Assembly (NCBI GenBank): GCA_023548195.1
Contig: JAJHZJ010000756.1
Span: forward strand, 1,178,001-1,242,000
Length of the DNA stretch: 64,000 nucleotides
Reading direction: 5' to 3'
Source of the DNA: Bettongia penicillata ogilbyi
Taxonomy: Eukaryota; Chordata; Mammalia; Diprotodontia; Potoroidae
A program made the position numbers and the translations under genes. Shown here piece after piece: positions 11,870-23,887 of the stretch (its first letter is position 1; every line of letters begins with the position of its first letter). Under the pieces are notes generated by a model that worked only from the letters and a program-made list of their open reading frames with translations, did not search any database and was not told the origin of the DNA.

Positions 11870-12640
11870 TATTTCTGTTTGTTCTCTGCTATGCACTTAA
11901 AAATATATATATATATTTTTAGTTGTCACCATTCACTTCCATAAGACTTTGAGTTCCAAATTTTCTCCCCATCTCTCTCCTCCCCGATCCCAAGACAGTG
12001 TGTAATTTGATACAGCCTCTATATATACATTCATATTGAACCTATTTTCACATTAGTCATGTTGTTGTGCTTGTCCTTTGTTCTCAAAGAGGACCATGAC
12101 ATCAAGATGACAACATGACTTGCAGTTGACTTTGATTTGAGTGAGGGAGGGCTGTGCAAGGTCACCAACCTCAGTTTCTTCTCCTGTGTCATCTGGGTCC
12201 AGTGGCCTGATATTTATCAGGAGGACTAGAGATGCCTCAGGTTGCATTGGGAGACCATGGCCTTTTCAGGCTAAGTCTTATCACATTCTCACTTTGAGTG
12301 AGATACATCCATTCAATGAATAGCCTTCTTTATGGAAACAAATCAAAAACCACAACTAAAAACAAAAAGAGAAATTTTGAAGTCCAGAAGGATTAGAACC
12401 AATGGGGGAAACCATGAGAAGGAAGAAACAAGCAAAAAAAAGAGAAAACAAATGACATACTTCAATCTGCATTCAGACTCAATAGCTCTTTGCCTGGATA
12501 TGGACAGCATTTCCCATCATGAGTCTTCTGGAGTTGTCTTGGATCTCTGCATTAATGCTAGCCTTACTAATAAAATAATTACCCAGAAATTTTCTCTCAA
12601 TTTTGTTAAACATCACATGATCTTAAATCTTTAGTCCCTT
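11870..12640 (-). mobile_element. Old L1/HAL1-type 3' end, interrupted by a SINE
   Basis: The stretch at 11920-12055 (AAGACTTTGAGTTCCAAATT, then a C/T-rich CTCCCCATCTCTC block) matches the layout of the HAL1 3' UTR at 24140-24250 read on the minus strand. After the SINE, 12505-12550 holds a CATTTCCCATCATGAGTC segment that I associate with marsupial L1 3' UTRs. Heavily decayed. Confidence 0.5.
12058..12320 (+). repeat. SINE of a second family (CTTGTCCTTTGTTCTC type)
   Basis: Starts with CTTGTCCTTTGTTCTCAAAG, then GACCATGACATCAAGATGAC, a CATCTGGGTCCAGTGGCC block and a final GGCCTTTTCAGGCTAAG. A second copy begins near 14610. It appears to be inserted in the older L1-type 3' end. Confidence 0.6.
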
Positions 12641-12719
12641 AGATTATTTCTTGTCCCTAAATGACACCCTCTTTGTCCCTTCCGTTTTCCCTAAATCCAA
12701 TTTCTTTTTTTAAAAATAA

Positions 12720-13100
12720 TAGTCTGTAAACAGGAGAGAATTTATTTTATTTCTTGGTCTTTAATTGGTACTTGTGCTTTTGTTTACTTTCTTGTGTTTC
12801 TCTTGTTTGGAAAGTTTGTAAGTAGTGTTGGGCTCTCCTATGTGGATTCTTCTCCAAGGGTTGCCTCAAATTTCGTTTTTCCATTTTTTATTGATGATTA
12901 ACCACAGCTTTTGAAGGTATTATTTGGAGTTGTACCCTGAGTTCATTTCCTTTGTGTAATATCCTATTCCATTATTTTCTAACTTCTCATACCTATGGAG
13001 TAATCCTGAGTTACTGAAATCAATGTTTTTTCAAAGCTGACGGTCATTTTGACCGCTTGCAATTGCTTGTCACTTAATTTTTTAATCACATCCCTTTTTG
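12720..13100 (-). mobile_element. Possible ancient L1/HAL1 ORF1 remnant
   Basis: Contains TAATATCCTATTCCATT in the same surroundings as the ORF1 C-terminal region of the HAL1 at about 25125 on the minus strand. Otherwise too diverged; could be coincidence. Confidence 0.25.
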
Positions 13101-13184
13101 TATTTTTACGTTTCACTGTTAGTTTATCTGCTTACAGCCAACTCAGTCTTTTTCTCCCTTAGATTTAAGACCTTTCACCTTCCT

Positions 13185-13305
13185 CAACAAAGGTCAAATT
13201 ACTTACCCAAGATCAAATAGATAATAAATGTCTGAGGCAAGATTTTAACTCAGGTCTTCCTGACTCCAAGTTCAACACTCCATCCACTGCACCATCTAGC
13301 TTAGT
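13185..13305 (-). repeat. MIR/CORE-SINE fragment
   Basis: Shows TTACCCAAGATCAAATAG, then TCAGGTCTTCCTGACTCC and CTCCATCCACTGCACCATC. Confidence 0.6.
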
Positions 13306-13639
13306 CATATGAGTTGTAATGGAAGGGGTAGGGTATGATCTTGTGAGCTAAGACTGAGGAAAGGAAATGGAAATCTGGAAAGTCTCTAAATACCTAATCA
13401 AGAGGCATAAAGAACATTAAGAGAAAAACTGGGAGGAAGTAAGGAGGTTTCATCAATGCTATTGAAAATTCTTGCCCTATTTGTTTGAGTCAACACTGTG
13501 TGCTTTTAGCATTGAAATGAAATGTCTTTATCTCTAGCTGTTCTGGCAGGGTTTAGGACTGACTGTTGACACGTAACTCTGATACAAACATGAAATATGT
13601 GCTCATTGGAGAAGAAACTTCCATCTGACTAAACTTCTT

Positions 13640-13850
13640 ACATAATGACTCTCTATGTCTATGAAGCAAAGTTCAAATTACTTCGTTTGGCATTTAAGGT
13701 CCTCCACAACCTGGTGCCATGCTACCTTTACAACTTTGTCTCCTTCACCTCTCCTCCATATGCTTTCCATTTTAACCCAACTAGACTACTCAATTCAATT
13801 CAACATACATTGACCAAGAGCCTACTATGTGCAAGGGAAGATAGCAGAGA
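13640..13850 (+). repeat. L2-like fragment followed by a SINE/L2-type end
   Basis: The string GGCATTTAAGGTCCTCCACAA is the usual L2 3' region signature; near 13800 an ATTGACCAAGAGCCTACTATG block follows. Confidence 0.5.
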
Positions 13851-14261
13851 CATTTAACTGCCACATGCTGTTTAACTGGCTTTTCCAGCAGCACTCAGAC
13901 TTCATGGCCCTAGGAAACACATTCTTTGGAAATCTCATCATCTTGGAAGATTCAATGAGCCCAGTTACTCTCCCTTCATCACTTTCCTCTGCCCTTTTGA
14001 TTGGAGGAGCCATAAACTCCTCTATTTAAAGAGAGGGAACAGAAACAACATGTCTGATGTCTCCTCATTTCCTGCACAGTTTCTTTGGCCTTTCCTTCAT
14101 ACCCCCTCCCCTTCCCCCATCCCTTTCCCCTCCTACTTTGCAGATATCTTTTGTGTATTATTTCCTCCCATTAGGTTGTGAACTCCTTGACTTTCTTTTT
14201 TCATATTAATATTCCCAGAATTTAGCACAACTGGCATATAGTACATACTCAATAAATATTG

Positions 14262-14515
14262 GCAGCCAGATGGTGCACTGGTTAGAATACTGAGCCTGGA
14301 ATCAAGAAAACCTGAGTTCAAATTCCACCTCAGACCCTGACTAGCTGTGTTAGCCTGGGCAAGTCACTTAACCCTGCTTGCTTTAATTTCCTCATCTGTC
14401 AAAGGAGCTTGACAAGGAAATGGCAAACCGCTCTAGGATCTTTGCCAAGAAAACCCAAAAATGGAGTCATGGAGAGTTATCCATGACTGAGATGACGGAA
14501 CAACAGCAAAATGAA
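14262..14515 (+). repeat. Full-length marsupial CORE-SINE (MAR1-like)
   Basis: Begins GCAGCCAGATGGTGCACTGG with A/B-box-like tRNA-derived sequence (GAGTTCAAATTCCACCTCAG), then GGGCAAGTCACTTAACCC and a tail with GGAAATGGCAAACC and ATCTTTGCCAAGAAAACCC. The latter tail identifies the MAR1-like subgroup. Confidence 0.75.
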
Positions 14516-14604
14516 TGTGCATTGCCTATTGAGGAGACAATGACAAGCCATCTTTGCTATCTTGAATTTCACATAGATATCTTGCACACTCTTATTGTGT
14601 ATTA

Positions 14605-14840
14605 TGCAGTCATTGTCACTTGTCCTTTGTTTTAGAGGAGGACCAATGACATCAAGGGGTGATGTCTTGACTCATGAGTGAATTGGATTGAAGTGAGGCA
14701 CCGTTACACAAAGTCTTCAGGCTCACTCTGAATCATTGTAGTCCAGTGGAAAGACAAAAGTCAGGAAAACTGGCTCTGGTTCAGGATGCAGATTGGTTTC
14801 TTCAATGTCTATGTTGTTCTGCCCATTCCACTGGAGGGAG
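14605..14840 (+). repeat. SINE of the CTTGTCCTTTGTT type, second copy
   Basis: Shares CTTGTCCTTTGTT, a GACCAATGACATCAAG block and AGTGAATTGGATTGAAGTGA with the copy at 12058. Confidence 0.55.
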
Positions 14841-15384
14841 TCTACACATGCTTGGGGTAGATACTTCCATTACTTTTTGTCAGAGAGTAGAGTTAAGGAA
14901 AAAAGTATAGGTGATGATGTCCAAAGACTTTGAGGGAACTCAAGACCTATGGCTCCCAAAAGCTATACCATGCATAGTGGCCATACCCTAGTTAAACCAT
15001 CTTGGCAGATGGGCTAACTAGGCTGAAGGTACCCAAGGAGCCTCAAACCTTTCAGTGACTTAGGTGTCCAAACCATGTACATGAATATACCCTCTGCCCC
15101 TGAGGAATGAGAAGATGAGGACAACTTATTCCAACAGCCATTAAGACAATTGAAGCAGCCACTAGGGAGGACTTAGAGCTTGACCAAAGATGTCTTTGGG
15201 TCTCTTCAAAAATAAAGGATGAACAGCAGGGGAGAAGAGGGAACTCATAGCCAATAGACTCTATTTTCTTATTAAAATATGAGCCAAAGTCTTCAGTGAG
15301 AGAACAGACAGTGGGAGTTGTGTGGGGCATTTGAGAAAAGTTGGAATAGCTGAGGGCAGTAAGATTGAAAATCACTTATTATTA

Positions 15385-15860
15385 GTAGTAATTTTTGTGG
15401 TTCAGTCATGTCCAACCCTTCATGACCCTATTTTGGGTTTTCTTGGCAAGGAAACTGGAGAAGTTTGCCATTTCCTTCTCCAGCTTATTTTGCAGATGAG
15501 AAAACTGAGGAAAACAGAGTTAAGTGTCACATAGGGTCACATAGCTTGTAAACATGTGAGGCCTGATTTGAACTGTCTTCCTCACTTTAGGCTTGGTGCT
15601 CTGTGTCCCTAGCACTAATTAATAATAACTGGCACTTATTTATCAATTCAAGGTTTATAAAGTGTTTCACATAGATTATCTCATTTGATCCTTACAATAG
15701 CCTGGTAAAGTTGGTACTATTATCACTCCCATTTTACACATAGGAGGCCAAAGATGAGACAAGTTGAGTGATTTGGGCAGATCCAGTAAATAAGTGAGCC
15801 AGAATATGAACACAGATCTCCCTGACTCCAAGTCCAGGGCTATATTTCCTATGCTATCTG
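15385..15860 (-). repeat. Two adjacent CORE-SINEs (MAR1-like, then MIR-like)
   Basis: Segment 15385-15610 reads as the reverse complement of the MAR1-like SINE (TTTGCCATTTCCTTCTCCAG, then GAAAACTGAGG). Segment 15615-15860 is a MIR-type element beginning TAATAATAACTGGCACTTA. Confidence 0.7.
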
Positions 15861-18800
15861 TCTCTCTCTAGGGAAGATTGAAAGGATTACTTTTCTGTAG
15901 TGAGGACCTCATTGAGACTGATAACAGAAGACTTGCCCAATACTTTCCAGTAATATATGTGGAGGTGTAAAGGAGACAGAAGATCACAAGATTTTCCTAA
16001 GTGATTCAAGAACCTCCCCCTCCTCTTACCACCCAGTTGCATGTGGTCCATAGGTAATATGGATCCATCTGTAGCCCACTAGTCCCTAAGATGAATTCTC
16101 CAAAAGGTTCCTTGAGGGTGATGAAAAGAGTCATTTTGTCCATCTTCTATTACAATCATGGTGCCACAACAGGATTAATGTATCGTTTATGACATGCTCT
16201 AATTCACAGTGTGACAATATTAAGGTGATATCCAGGTAAGCAACATTAAACACATCCAGCAGACACACAGACATCATTTATGCAATTCTTCAGTGTTATG
16301 GGATGTCAGCCAGTCCAAAGGATCCACAAATCATACTTAGAAGGCTATCTGCCCTTTATCATCTCCATCCTGAGTCCTCACAAAATTGTAACTCCCTTCT
16401 GTAGCCTCAAGGTAAAACACTCTGGGCTTATTGACCTGTTTTATTTTCTCTATCCAAGAGATTGTGTACTCCTCTTCTATGCCCCATGTATCTATTCTAG
16501 CCTATTTCTATCCATCCTGTCCCTCCACTCTGAACTCCCATGACTAGAACTATCTACTTTAGGCTGATGGATGGCTTCTTGGCCATGACTTTAGGTGTAG
16601 AAATCTAATTAGCTTTCCTTGAGTGGTATTCCTCCTCTTCCAATAAAACATCCAGATGACTCTGGTTGAGGAATAACCATGATGTCTAAACTGAATGAGA
16701 TGCTTTCAAGTATGGACCAAGAGTACCAACAAGAGTTTGATGTACCCAGGGTCCAAGTTCTGAGAGAAGTTCCCTAAAAGACCGTTGTGGAATCTCTCCT
16801 TCTCCAGCCTGAAGTCTTGTCATGGCCAAATCTCCCTGCTCGAATCTCTGGCTATATCCCCTTTCTCAGCCCTGGTGTAGAGACTTCAGTCTCCATCACA
16901 GTTCAATGGGATGACCAAGTGTAAAGCGATGAGTCATGGTTCTATCATGAGCCATCTCTTGGGATGTCTTGAGGCCCTTTTCTTGTTCTTCTCTCCAGCT
17001 CCCTTGGATATGGTCAGTTAAAGAAGTGTTCCTTCTGTTGGGACCTTCCTTGAAACACAACACATTGAAGGGCCTATGGCTTTTGATGTTGATTGGTTTA
17101 TCATCTTCTATTGTACAGTATCGTTAATCCCAGCAATACACACTGATAACCAACCCCTATACGCACACAGACACACACACACACACAAATGGAATTCAGT
17201 GTGGATTAAAATCCCTTGCACTCTTTCAGGAATACTGGAAATGAGCTGTACAACAAGGGACGTAATTCTCTATTTGATTGAGCAAACTGATGGTTGTTTC
17301 AGTCAATACATGGTTGTATCCATCAATCTTTGTAAGGGACCAAAAATGGCATGCCTGATGGTCATCATAAGGGCCAAATAAATCCCTCATTCATATTTTC
17401 TGTAATATAGACCTATAATTCAGCTTTCTCTTGTTCATTCAAGGTATGCATCATCCTATAATGGGTGATGTGGGGGAAGAGGAATTATTGGGCAATCACT
17501 CTTCTAGAGGGACAGTTACAGATTCATAACGGGGGTAGGGGAAAGGAAAGGTTTCATGCAGGAGATGGTACTTGACCTGAGTTTTGAAGGAAGCCAGGAG
17601 TTCCAGTTCTATGAGACAAAGATGAGAAAGAAGTACATTCTTGGCATGGGGGAGAATCAGTACAAAAACTACCATATGTAAGGAACACAGTGGAGGAGAA
17701 TTTGTCTGAACCATAGAATGCAGGGAGTATCTATTTGATCCCAGAAGCAACAGAGAGCTTACTGAGTAGAGGAGTGATCAAGAAATAAAAGTCAAAATAT
17801 GTCACACCTCAACTTAATAAATTTCCATGACTCTCTATTACCTCCAGGATTGAATAGCAGATTCTCTGATTAGCTTTTTGAAGCCCTCTACAACCTATCC
17901 CTTCTCTGCCTTTACAAACTTTTTATACTGTTTTTCTCTACATACTTTGTGACTGCTGACAAGTATCTCTTCCAGACTCAACAATAAGAATGCTTATCCC
18001 AATAGAGGGAGCAGCTGTCTTGGAAATGCAACAGTGGATGGTGGGAATAGACCTGTTTATTCCCTAGTTCACTTTCTTCCCCTCTCCCTTGACACCCATG
18101 ACACTCTCATCCAATCTCCACAGCTCCAAAGATTTCCATTCCAATTGACATTCCAAATAGATTCCCAGAGCTCAAAGGGACCTTAGAGAACTGCTATTTC
18201 AACTTGCCAATTTTATAGATGAGGATATGAGGATCCAGAGAATTTGACCCCTACCCAAAGACACATTGCTAACTGGAGCAAGAAAAGCACTTTAGAGAAA
18301 TAGTCCCTTGTTTCTCATTTGACAGTTGAAGAAACTGAAGGTCTGAGAATAGAAGCACATTTTATGAGTTGGCACGGATGAGTTTATGAAGCAGCTGGAA
18401 CTAGAATTTAGGCTTCATGACCACAACTCTGGGGCTCTTTCCATCATACTGAGTTCAAATACAGTAGTGTGGATTGAACCTGTATTTTTTCACTACTGAA
18501 GTCATCTGGCTCTGTCCCCTGGTGGAGGACAAATGTCCTTCCTCCTCACTGCCATTGAAGGATTCCACTGGAACAAACAAAACACAGATTAGGCAGGACC
18601 AACCATCCATGCTTTCTTGGGGCCTCAGGCAATGGGGCTTAGAGGTTGCCAAAACAGCAATATCAATCTCCAGTGTGGAACAAACAAAAATTCACCAGAG
18701 TTCTTCCTTACTCCCCAAGATGAGGGGAGAAGGGGAAACCCTGCTGCCATACTTCATTGTGGAAACCAAAGGGAGCCAGTGGCAGGAAAGGGTCACAGGA

Positions 18801-18930
18801 ATCTAATGCACAGCTCTAGACAGACCTCATTGGCTCATTATCTGGTTCCTTCAGTTTAATTCCCTGGAGAAGAGGGTGGAAGGTGGGGGATAAGGAGGGG
18901 CTGATTACTGCCTGCTACTCGGAAGTTTGT
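15861..18930. other. Intergenic; L2-like fragment near 17790-17995, otherwise nothing recognised
   Basis: No exon-like sequence of a known family. The 17790-17995 part has the L2 phrase pattern (CATGACTCTCTATTACCTCC followed by a GCCCTCTACAACCT block). An (AC)n run lies at about 17168-17187. Confidence 0.45.
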
Positions 18931-18934
18931 TCTG

Positions 18935-19270
18935 GAGTGGATAGAATTATGGCCCTAGAGTAAGGAAGACTAGTCTTTTTGAGTTAAATCTGACCTCAGG
19001 CACTTTCGAGCTGTGTGACCATGGGCAAGTCACTTAACCCTATTTGCCTCAGTTTCACATTTGCAAAATGAGCTGGAGAAGGAAAGGGCAAACTATTCCA
19101 TTATCTTTGCCAAAAAGAGTTAGACATAACAACAACTTTCTCCTCAATTTTTAGCCTTAGAGAAGTGGCCAGAGAAGGGCCACATAGCCAGTATTTCAGA
19201 GGCAGAACTTGCACACAGATCCTCCTGGCTCCAAGACTGGTTCTCTATCTACCACACCATGCAGCCTCTC
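18935..19270. repeat. MAR1-like SINE (+) followed by a MIR fragment (-)
   Basis: Segment 18935-19135 has GGGCAAGTCACTTAACCC, TGAGCTGGAGAAGGAAAGGG and TATCTTTGCCAAAAAGAG. A diverged MIR reverse complement follows at about 19160-19265. Confidence 0.65.
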
Positions 19271-21319
19271 TTTATTCAGTAGATACTTAATCAGTGCTCA
19301 CTGATTGGTTGATGGGTTGATTTATGGATGGATGGATGGATGGCAAGAGCTGGGTCACAAAAAGTCATCCCGAAGTTGCCCTCAATGTGTTCTCATTGGG
19401 AACTTTATCCCACCCTTCTTTAACACTGAAAAGACCTGACCAAGAAGAGGAAGTATAGAAAGGGTCATAGAAGATCACTCATGGCATTTAGAACTCTAAG
19501 GGGTCTAGGGAACATCTAGTCCATTTGTGTCATGGACCCCTTCAGCAAGCTGAGACTATGGACCCCATTCTCAGAAGGATGCTTTTAAATGCATAAAATA
19601 AAATGGATAAGATGACACTGGAAGACAACTATATTGAAAGAAATACGTAATTTTCTCATTCAAGTTTATAGGTCCTCTGAAATCCATCTATGGGGATTTG
19701 TTGATCCCAGGTTAAGAACCTTGATTTAGTCCTATCTCCTAATTTACCAGCTCAGAGGTTAATAAGACCTAGAGCTAATAAAGAATTGTAGAGGTATTCC
19801 AGCCCAACCTCCCTCATGTTACAGATGACCAGATTGAGACACAGAGGAGTTAAGTGACTTACGGTAGAAATGGCATTTGACCCCAACATTTCTGACACTA
19901 AACTCCAGGCTCTTGCACTTGACTAAGAAGAGACATGATCCACATCAACAGGACCCTGGTCAGCATCCTTAAGTTGATGTGTTATAGCAATCAAAGGAAT
20001 TAGCTGGTTATGAACTGTGGCCCAGTAGATCCGAGCAAAGACTGTTGTCACAGAACCAAAAAGGCTCCCAGAACCACAGAGATTTCAGGTTGGACAGAGC
20101 TCAGCAACCATCTAATCCAACCTATACCCCCAGAGAAACTTCCACTGCATCCTCTCTGACAAGCGATTACTGACATCTGTCCTCTTCCTACGTATTCCTC
20201 CTAGTTCCATCTCCTGAAATCAAAGAGAAAAAAATAAAACTCATTTTCCACACAAGTGCCCTTTAGATAGGTGAAAATCCCTATCATATCCATCCCCTTC
20301 CCATAGCCTTTTTTCATAAACATCTCCAGTGTTGAACAGCTCAACAGAATCTTACTTGAATGAACTTCAGGCCATTTGCCATCCTTTGTACACTTTCCAG
20401 CTTGTCCATGTCCTTCCTAAACCATAGCATTCATAATTGAACGCAGTTTCATTATAAATGTAGTCTGACCAGAACTGGGCATGGACATGCGGACTATTTT
20501 GTCCTTTACTCCTGGAAGCATGTGTGGTGCTCTTAATGTGGCCCAAGACTGACAAAGATTTGTTTTTGCTTGTTTCTTTGTTTGCTACTTATATGACATT
20601 CCTACCTCCTTTTAAGTTTTACTAATCTTCCAGATCTTTTGCAGCTAAACTGCTGTCTTATGGTTCTTTGCAATCTTGTTATTGTGAAATCAAAAGGAGA
20701 GGACCTCTCAGTGTTATTTTATAATCATATTGGCTTTATAAGACTATATCATTGTAAACATATTACCTCACAGAGATGGAGGAAATGGGTTAGAAGAGAA
20801 GAATAAGGATCCTTTATCCTTGAGACTTACATAGCAAGGTTCACTAAAAAGCAAAAGGAGGAAGACAGGTGACAGAAAAGTCCAGGAAGGAAGATTCAGC
20901 AGAGTTCAAGCCAGGTCAGTCAGAAGATAAAGCAGCCTATACACAAAAGCAGGCCAAGATAGGAAATCCCAAGCAAGGAAACTGCTGAGGACATTCAGGA
21001 ATATCCTGAATGTCAAAGGTCTTAGGAGGAGTTCAAACAACAGCCATGGGGACTTCCCTTTCAGTGATAATTAAGACAGAACCAGGATGACCTACGCTTT
21101 GGTGTGTCTCCAGGAATGGACATGACTTAGCATGTATGTAGCATGTGTATTCAGATTGTAAGTTAGATTTAATCTGTTTGCCCAGCAAAAATAATCTTTA
21201 TAGGTGCTTGCTGGAGTTAGGCAGTTTCACTGAAGTTATTTAGTAAAACCCATGTATCTTCTAAGTTACACTTTGCTGGGGAGGCCAAAATTGAGGGAAG
21301 GTGGGTTAGCAATGAAGTG
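19271..21319. other. Intergenic, no gene recognised
   Basis: Contains a short (ATGG)n at about 19325-19343 and SINE/L2 scraps. No coding signal is seen. Confidence 0.4.
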
Positions 21320-22735
21320 CAGTGGAAGAATCAGTGGAGGTCTTTAGAAGACCAGGATTTGAGCATGCTAGGAGCTCCCATTACAAGTTTATGCTGTCCA
21401 ACCTTCCCTGGGCTGTTACTACCACCCAGCAAACCTTATACTCTTTCTTCATATACATACTTTCACTCTCCAAAGTGGCTGTTTTCAAAACTCTCCTCTG
21501 CTCAGGCCACCAATATCAACTCATTCTCCTTCCCTCTCAACAGAGACTCTTTCCTTATACTTCACTGCACAAAATGAGTTCATTTGTCACATGCTTCCTC
21601 TCTTCACTGATCCCCCATTTCTAATCACCTCAACATCATCCCCCTTCTCTTTTCCTTTATTCTAGTTTGGGAGGATGAGGTAGCACTTTTATCTGATGTC
21701 ATTCTCTCTACCTGTGCCCTTCATCCTACCCCTCTCATTTCCTCATCTAGTGTGCTGTTCCAGGTGGTACATGGTAGATTCCCCTTTGATCATTCCTTCT
21801 GCCTATTTTTCAACCTTTCCTTATCCACTGGCTTTTCCCTTGCCTTTGACATTCTCAAATCCCCCCATTTCCCACCAGCTGAGAACACTTTCATTTGATC
21901 TTACCATCCCTTCAGGCTAACATCCCATATCTCTTTCCCTTTCCACAATTACCTCCTAGAAAAAGCAATATTCCCTAGGCTTCCCTGCTTCTCACTCACT
22001 TCTCAATGCCTTGCAGATTGACTTCTATTCACACCACTTAAGTGAAACTTTCCAAGGTCACTTATGACCTCTTTACTGATAAGTCCATCAACATTCTCAA
22101 AAGTCATTCTTCTTGACTCTTTCTAAATATTCAACATTGTTAACCTTGAGTTCCCTTCTTCCTTCAGTTTTCATGATACTCATCTCTCTTCTCCTTCTTG
22201 TCTGACCAATTTTTCTCAGACTTCTTTGAAAGATCATTATTCATGTCCTGTCCCATATGTTTGAGGTGGACCCAAGGGTTCTGTCCTGAAGTTGGTTCTT
22301 TTCCCTCTCTGTACTTCGTCTTGGTGATCTCATCAACTCCTATGTATTTAAGTATCATCTCCATGCAGGTGACTCCCAAGCATAGCCAGTCCATACCTCT
22401 CCCCAAAGCTGTAATCCCACACCTCCAGCTGCCCATTGGAGGTCTCCATCTACATGCCTCAAAGTAACATCAAACTCAGCATATTCAAATCCAAACTCAT
22501 TCGTTTCTCCCCCAAACTGACCCTTGCTCCAAACCACTTTAGTTCTGTTGAAGGCATTACCATTCTTCCTGTTACTCAGGTTAGTCACCTAGGAGTTCTT
22601 TTTAACTCTTTATTCTCACTCCACGTAGCCAAGAAATTGCCAATTACACTCCCAACAACTCTCTCATCCATCTCCTTTTCTCTACTTATCATAATCATTC
22701 TACTTCATGGCAATAACTTCCTCTCCAATCCTAAG
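21320..22735 (+). mobile_element. L2/CR1-clade LINE 3' region, degenerate
   Basis: C/T-rich sequence with the phrase order of L2 ORF2 end and 3' UTR: CACTTATGACCTCTTTACTG, CTCATCAACTCCTATGTATT, CTCCATCTACATGCCTCAAA followed by ATCAAACTCAGCATATTCAA. No open frame remains. Confidence 0.5.
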
Positions 22736-22960
22736 TGCCATCAAGTCAGAAAGACCTGAGTTCAAATCCAGCCTCAGACATTTAGCTTCTGTGTGACCCT
22801 GAGCAAATCACAAATCTCTGCCCCAGTTTTCTCAACTGTCAAATTTCGATAATAACAGTACCTACTTCCCAAGGTTGTTCTGATGATCAAATAAGATATT
22901 TTTAAAGTACCTATCACAGGGTCTGGCACATAACAGGTGTTATATAAATACTTATTCTCT
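22736..22960 (+). repeat. MIR-type SINE
   Basis: Shows GACCTGAGTTCAAATCCAGC, TTTTCTCAACTGTCAAATTT, CCTACTTCCCAAGGTTGTTC and GGGTCTGGCACATAACAGG in the expected order. Confidence 0.8.
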
Positions 22961-23887
22961 CTCTCCCATTACTCCTGAAAAAGAATATGTCCATCATTTC
23001 ACTACAAGTCCATTTACCATCCTCATGACTTATCATCTGAGACACTTCTTTCTGGCTACCATTTTGGCTCCCCTTATTAGAATGTAAGCTTTTGGGTGAC
23101 AGGGACTGCCTCTCTATTTGTCTCTCCAGCACTTCGAACAATCCCTGACATATAGAAAAGAACTTAATAAGTTACTTTTCATTCAATCATTCCCCTGGAA
23201 GCACACATAGGAAGCAATATCTGTACATCATCCTCTCACCTCCCCACATCACCCACCATCATATATATGAGTAATATATTGTCCTCATTTCCCTGAGGTC
23301 CCACATGGAATACAGTAATCAGTTCTAAACACCGTGTTCTGGAAGAGTTGCTGAGAAGTTGGAGCACATCTCTACGAGCCAGAATGGTGAAATGCATCTG
23401 GGAAATATGCCACATGAGGAATGCCTGAAAGGAAGACCAGCCATTCTGGAGATGGGAAGATTCAGAGAGTGACGAAGAGTTGCCTTCAGATATTTGAAAG
23501 GTTGTTACATGGGAGAAGGAATGGGTTGAATGTTTGGTCTCAGGGATAGAAATTAAAGGGGAAGTTATAAAAGAGAAAAGTTTTGGCTCCAATTAATAAA
23601 GAATTTCCTAAATAAATTAAACAATTAAAACCAACAATAGTGGACTGGGCTATTTTCTCCTTATCATTACTGGTGGTTCACTGGTCTTGAAGTTAAGAAC
23701 AGTTGATCTCTTGTTGTAGAGGTGAATTTAAAATTTTAAGATTCTTCAGTTCTCTAAAGTAGCAGTTCTCAAATTCAAACTCACCCATTTACTTTTTTAG
23801 ACTACTGAATACTCCATGAAAAGTTTTTGTTTTCTCTACGTGATATCTATGAATATTTACTCTGTTGAAATTAAAGCATTTTATTAT
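22961..23887. other. Intergenic, no gene recognised
   Basis: Fragments of old SINE/L2 only. Confidence 0.4.
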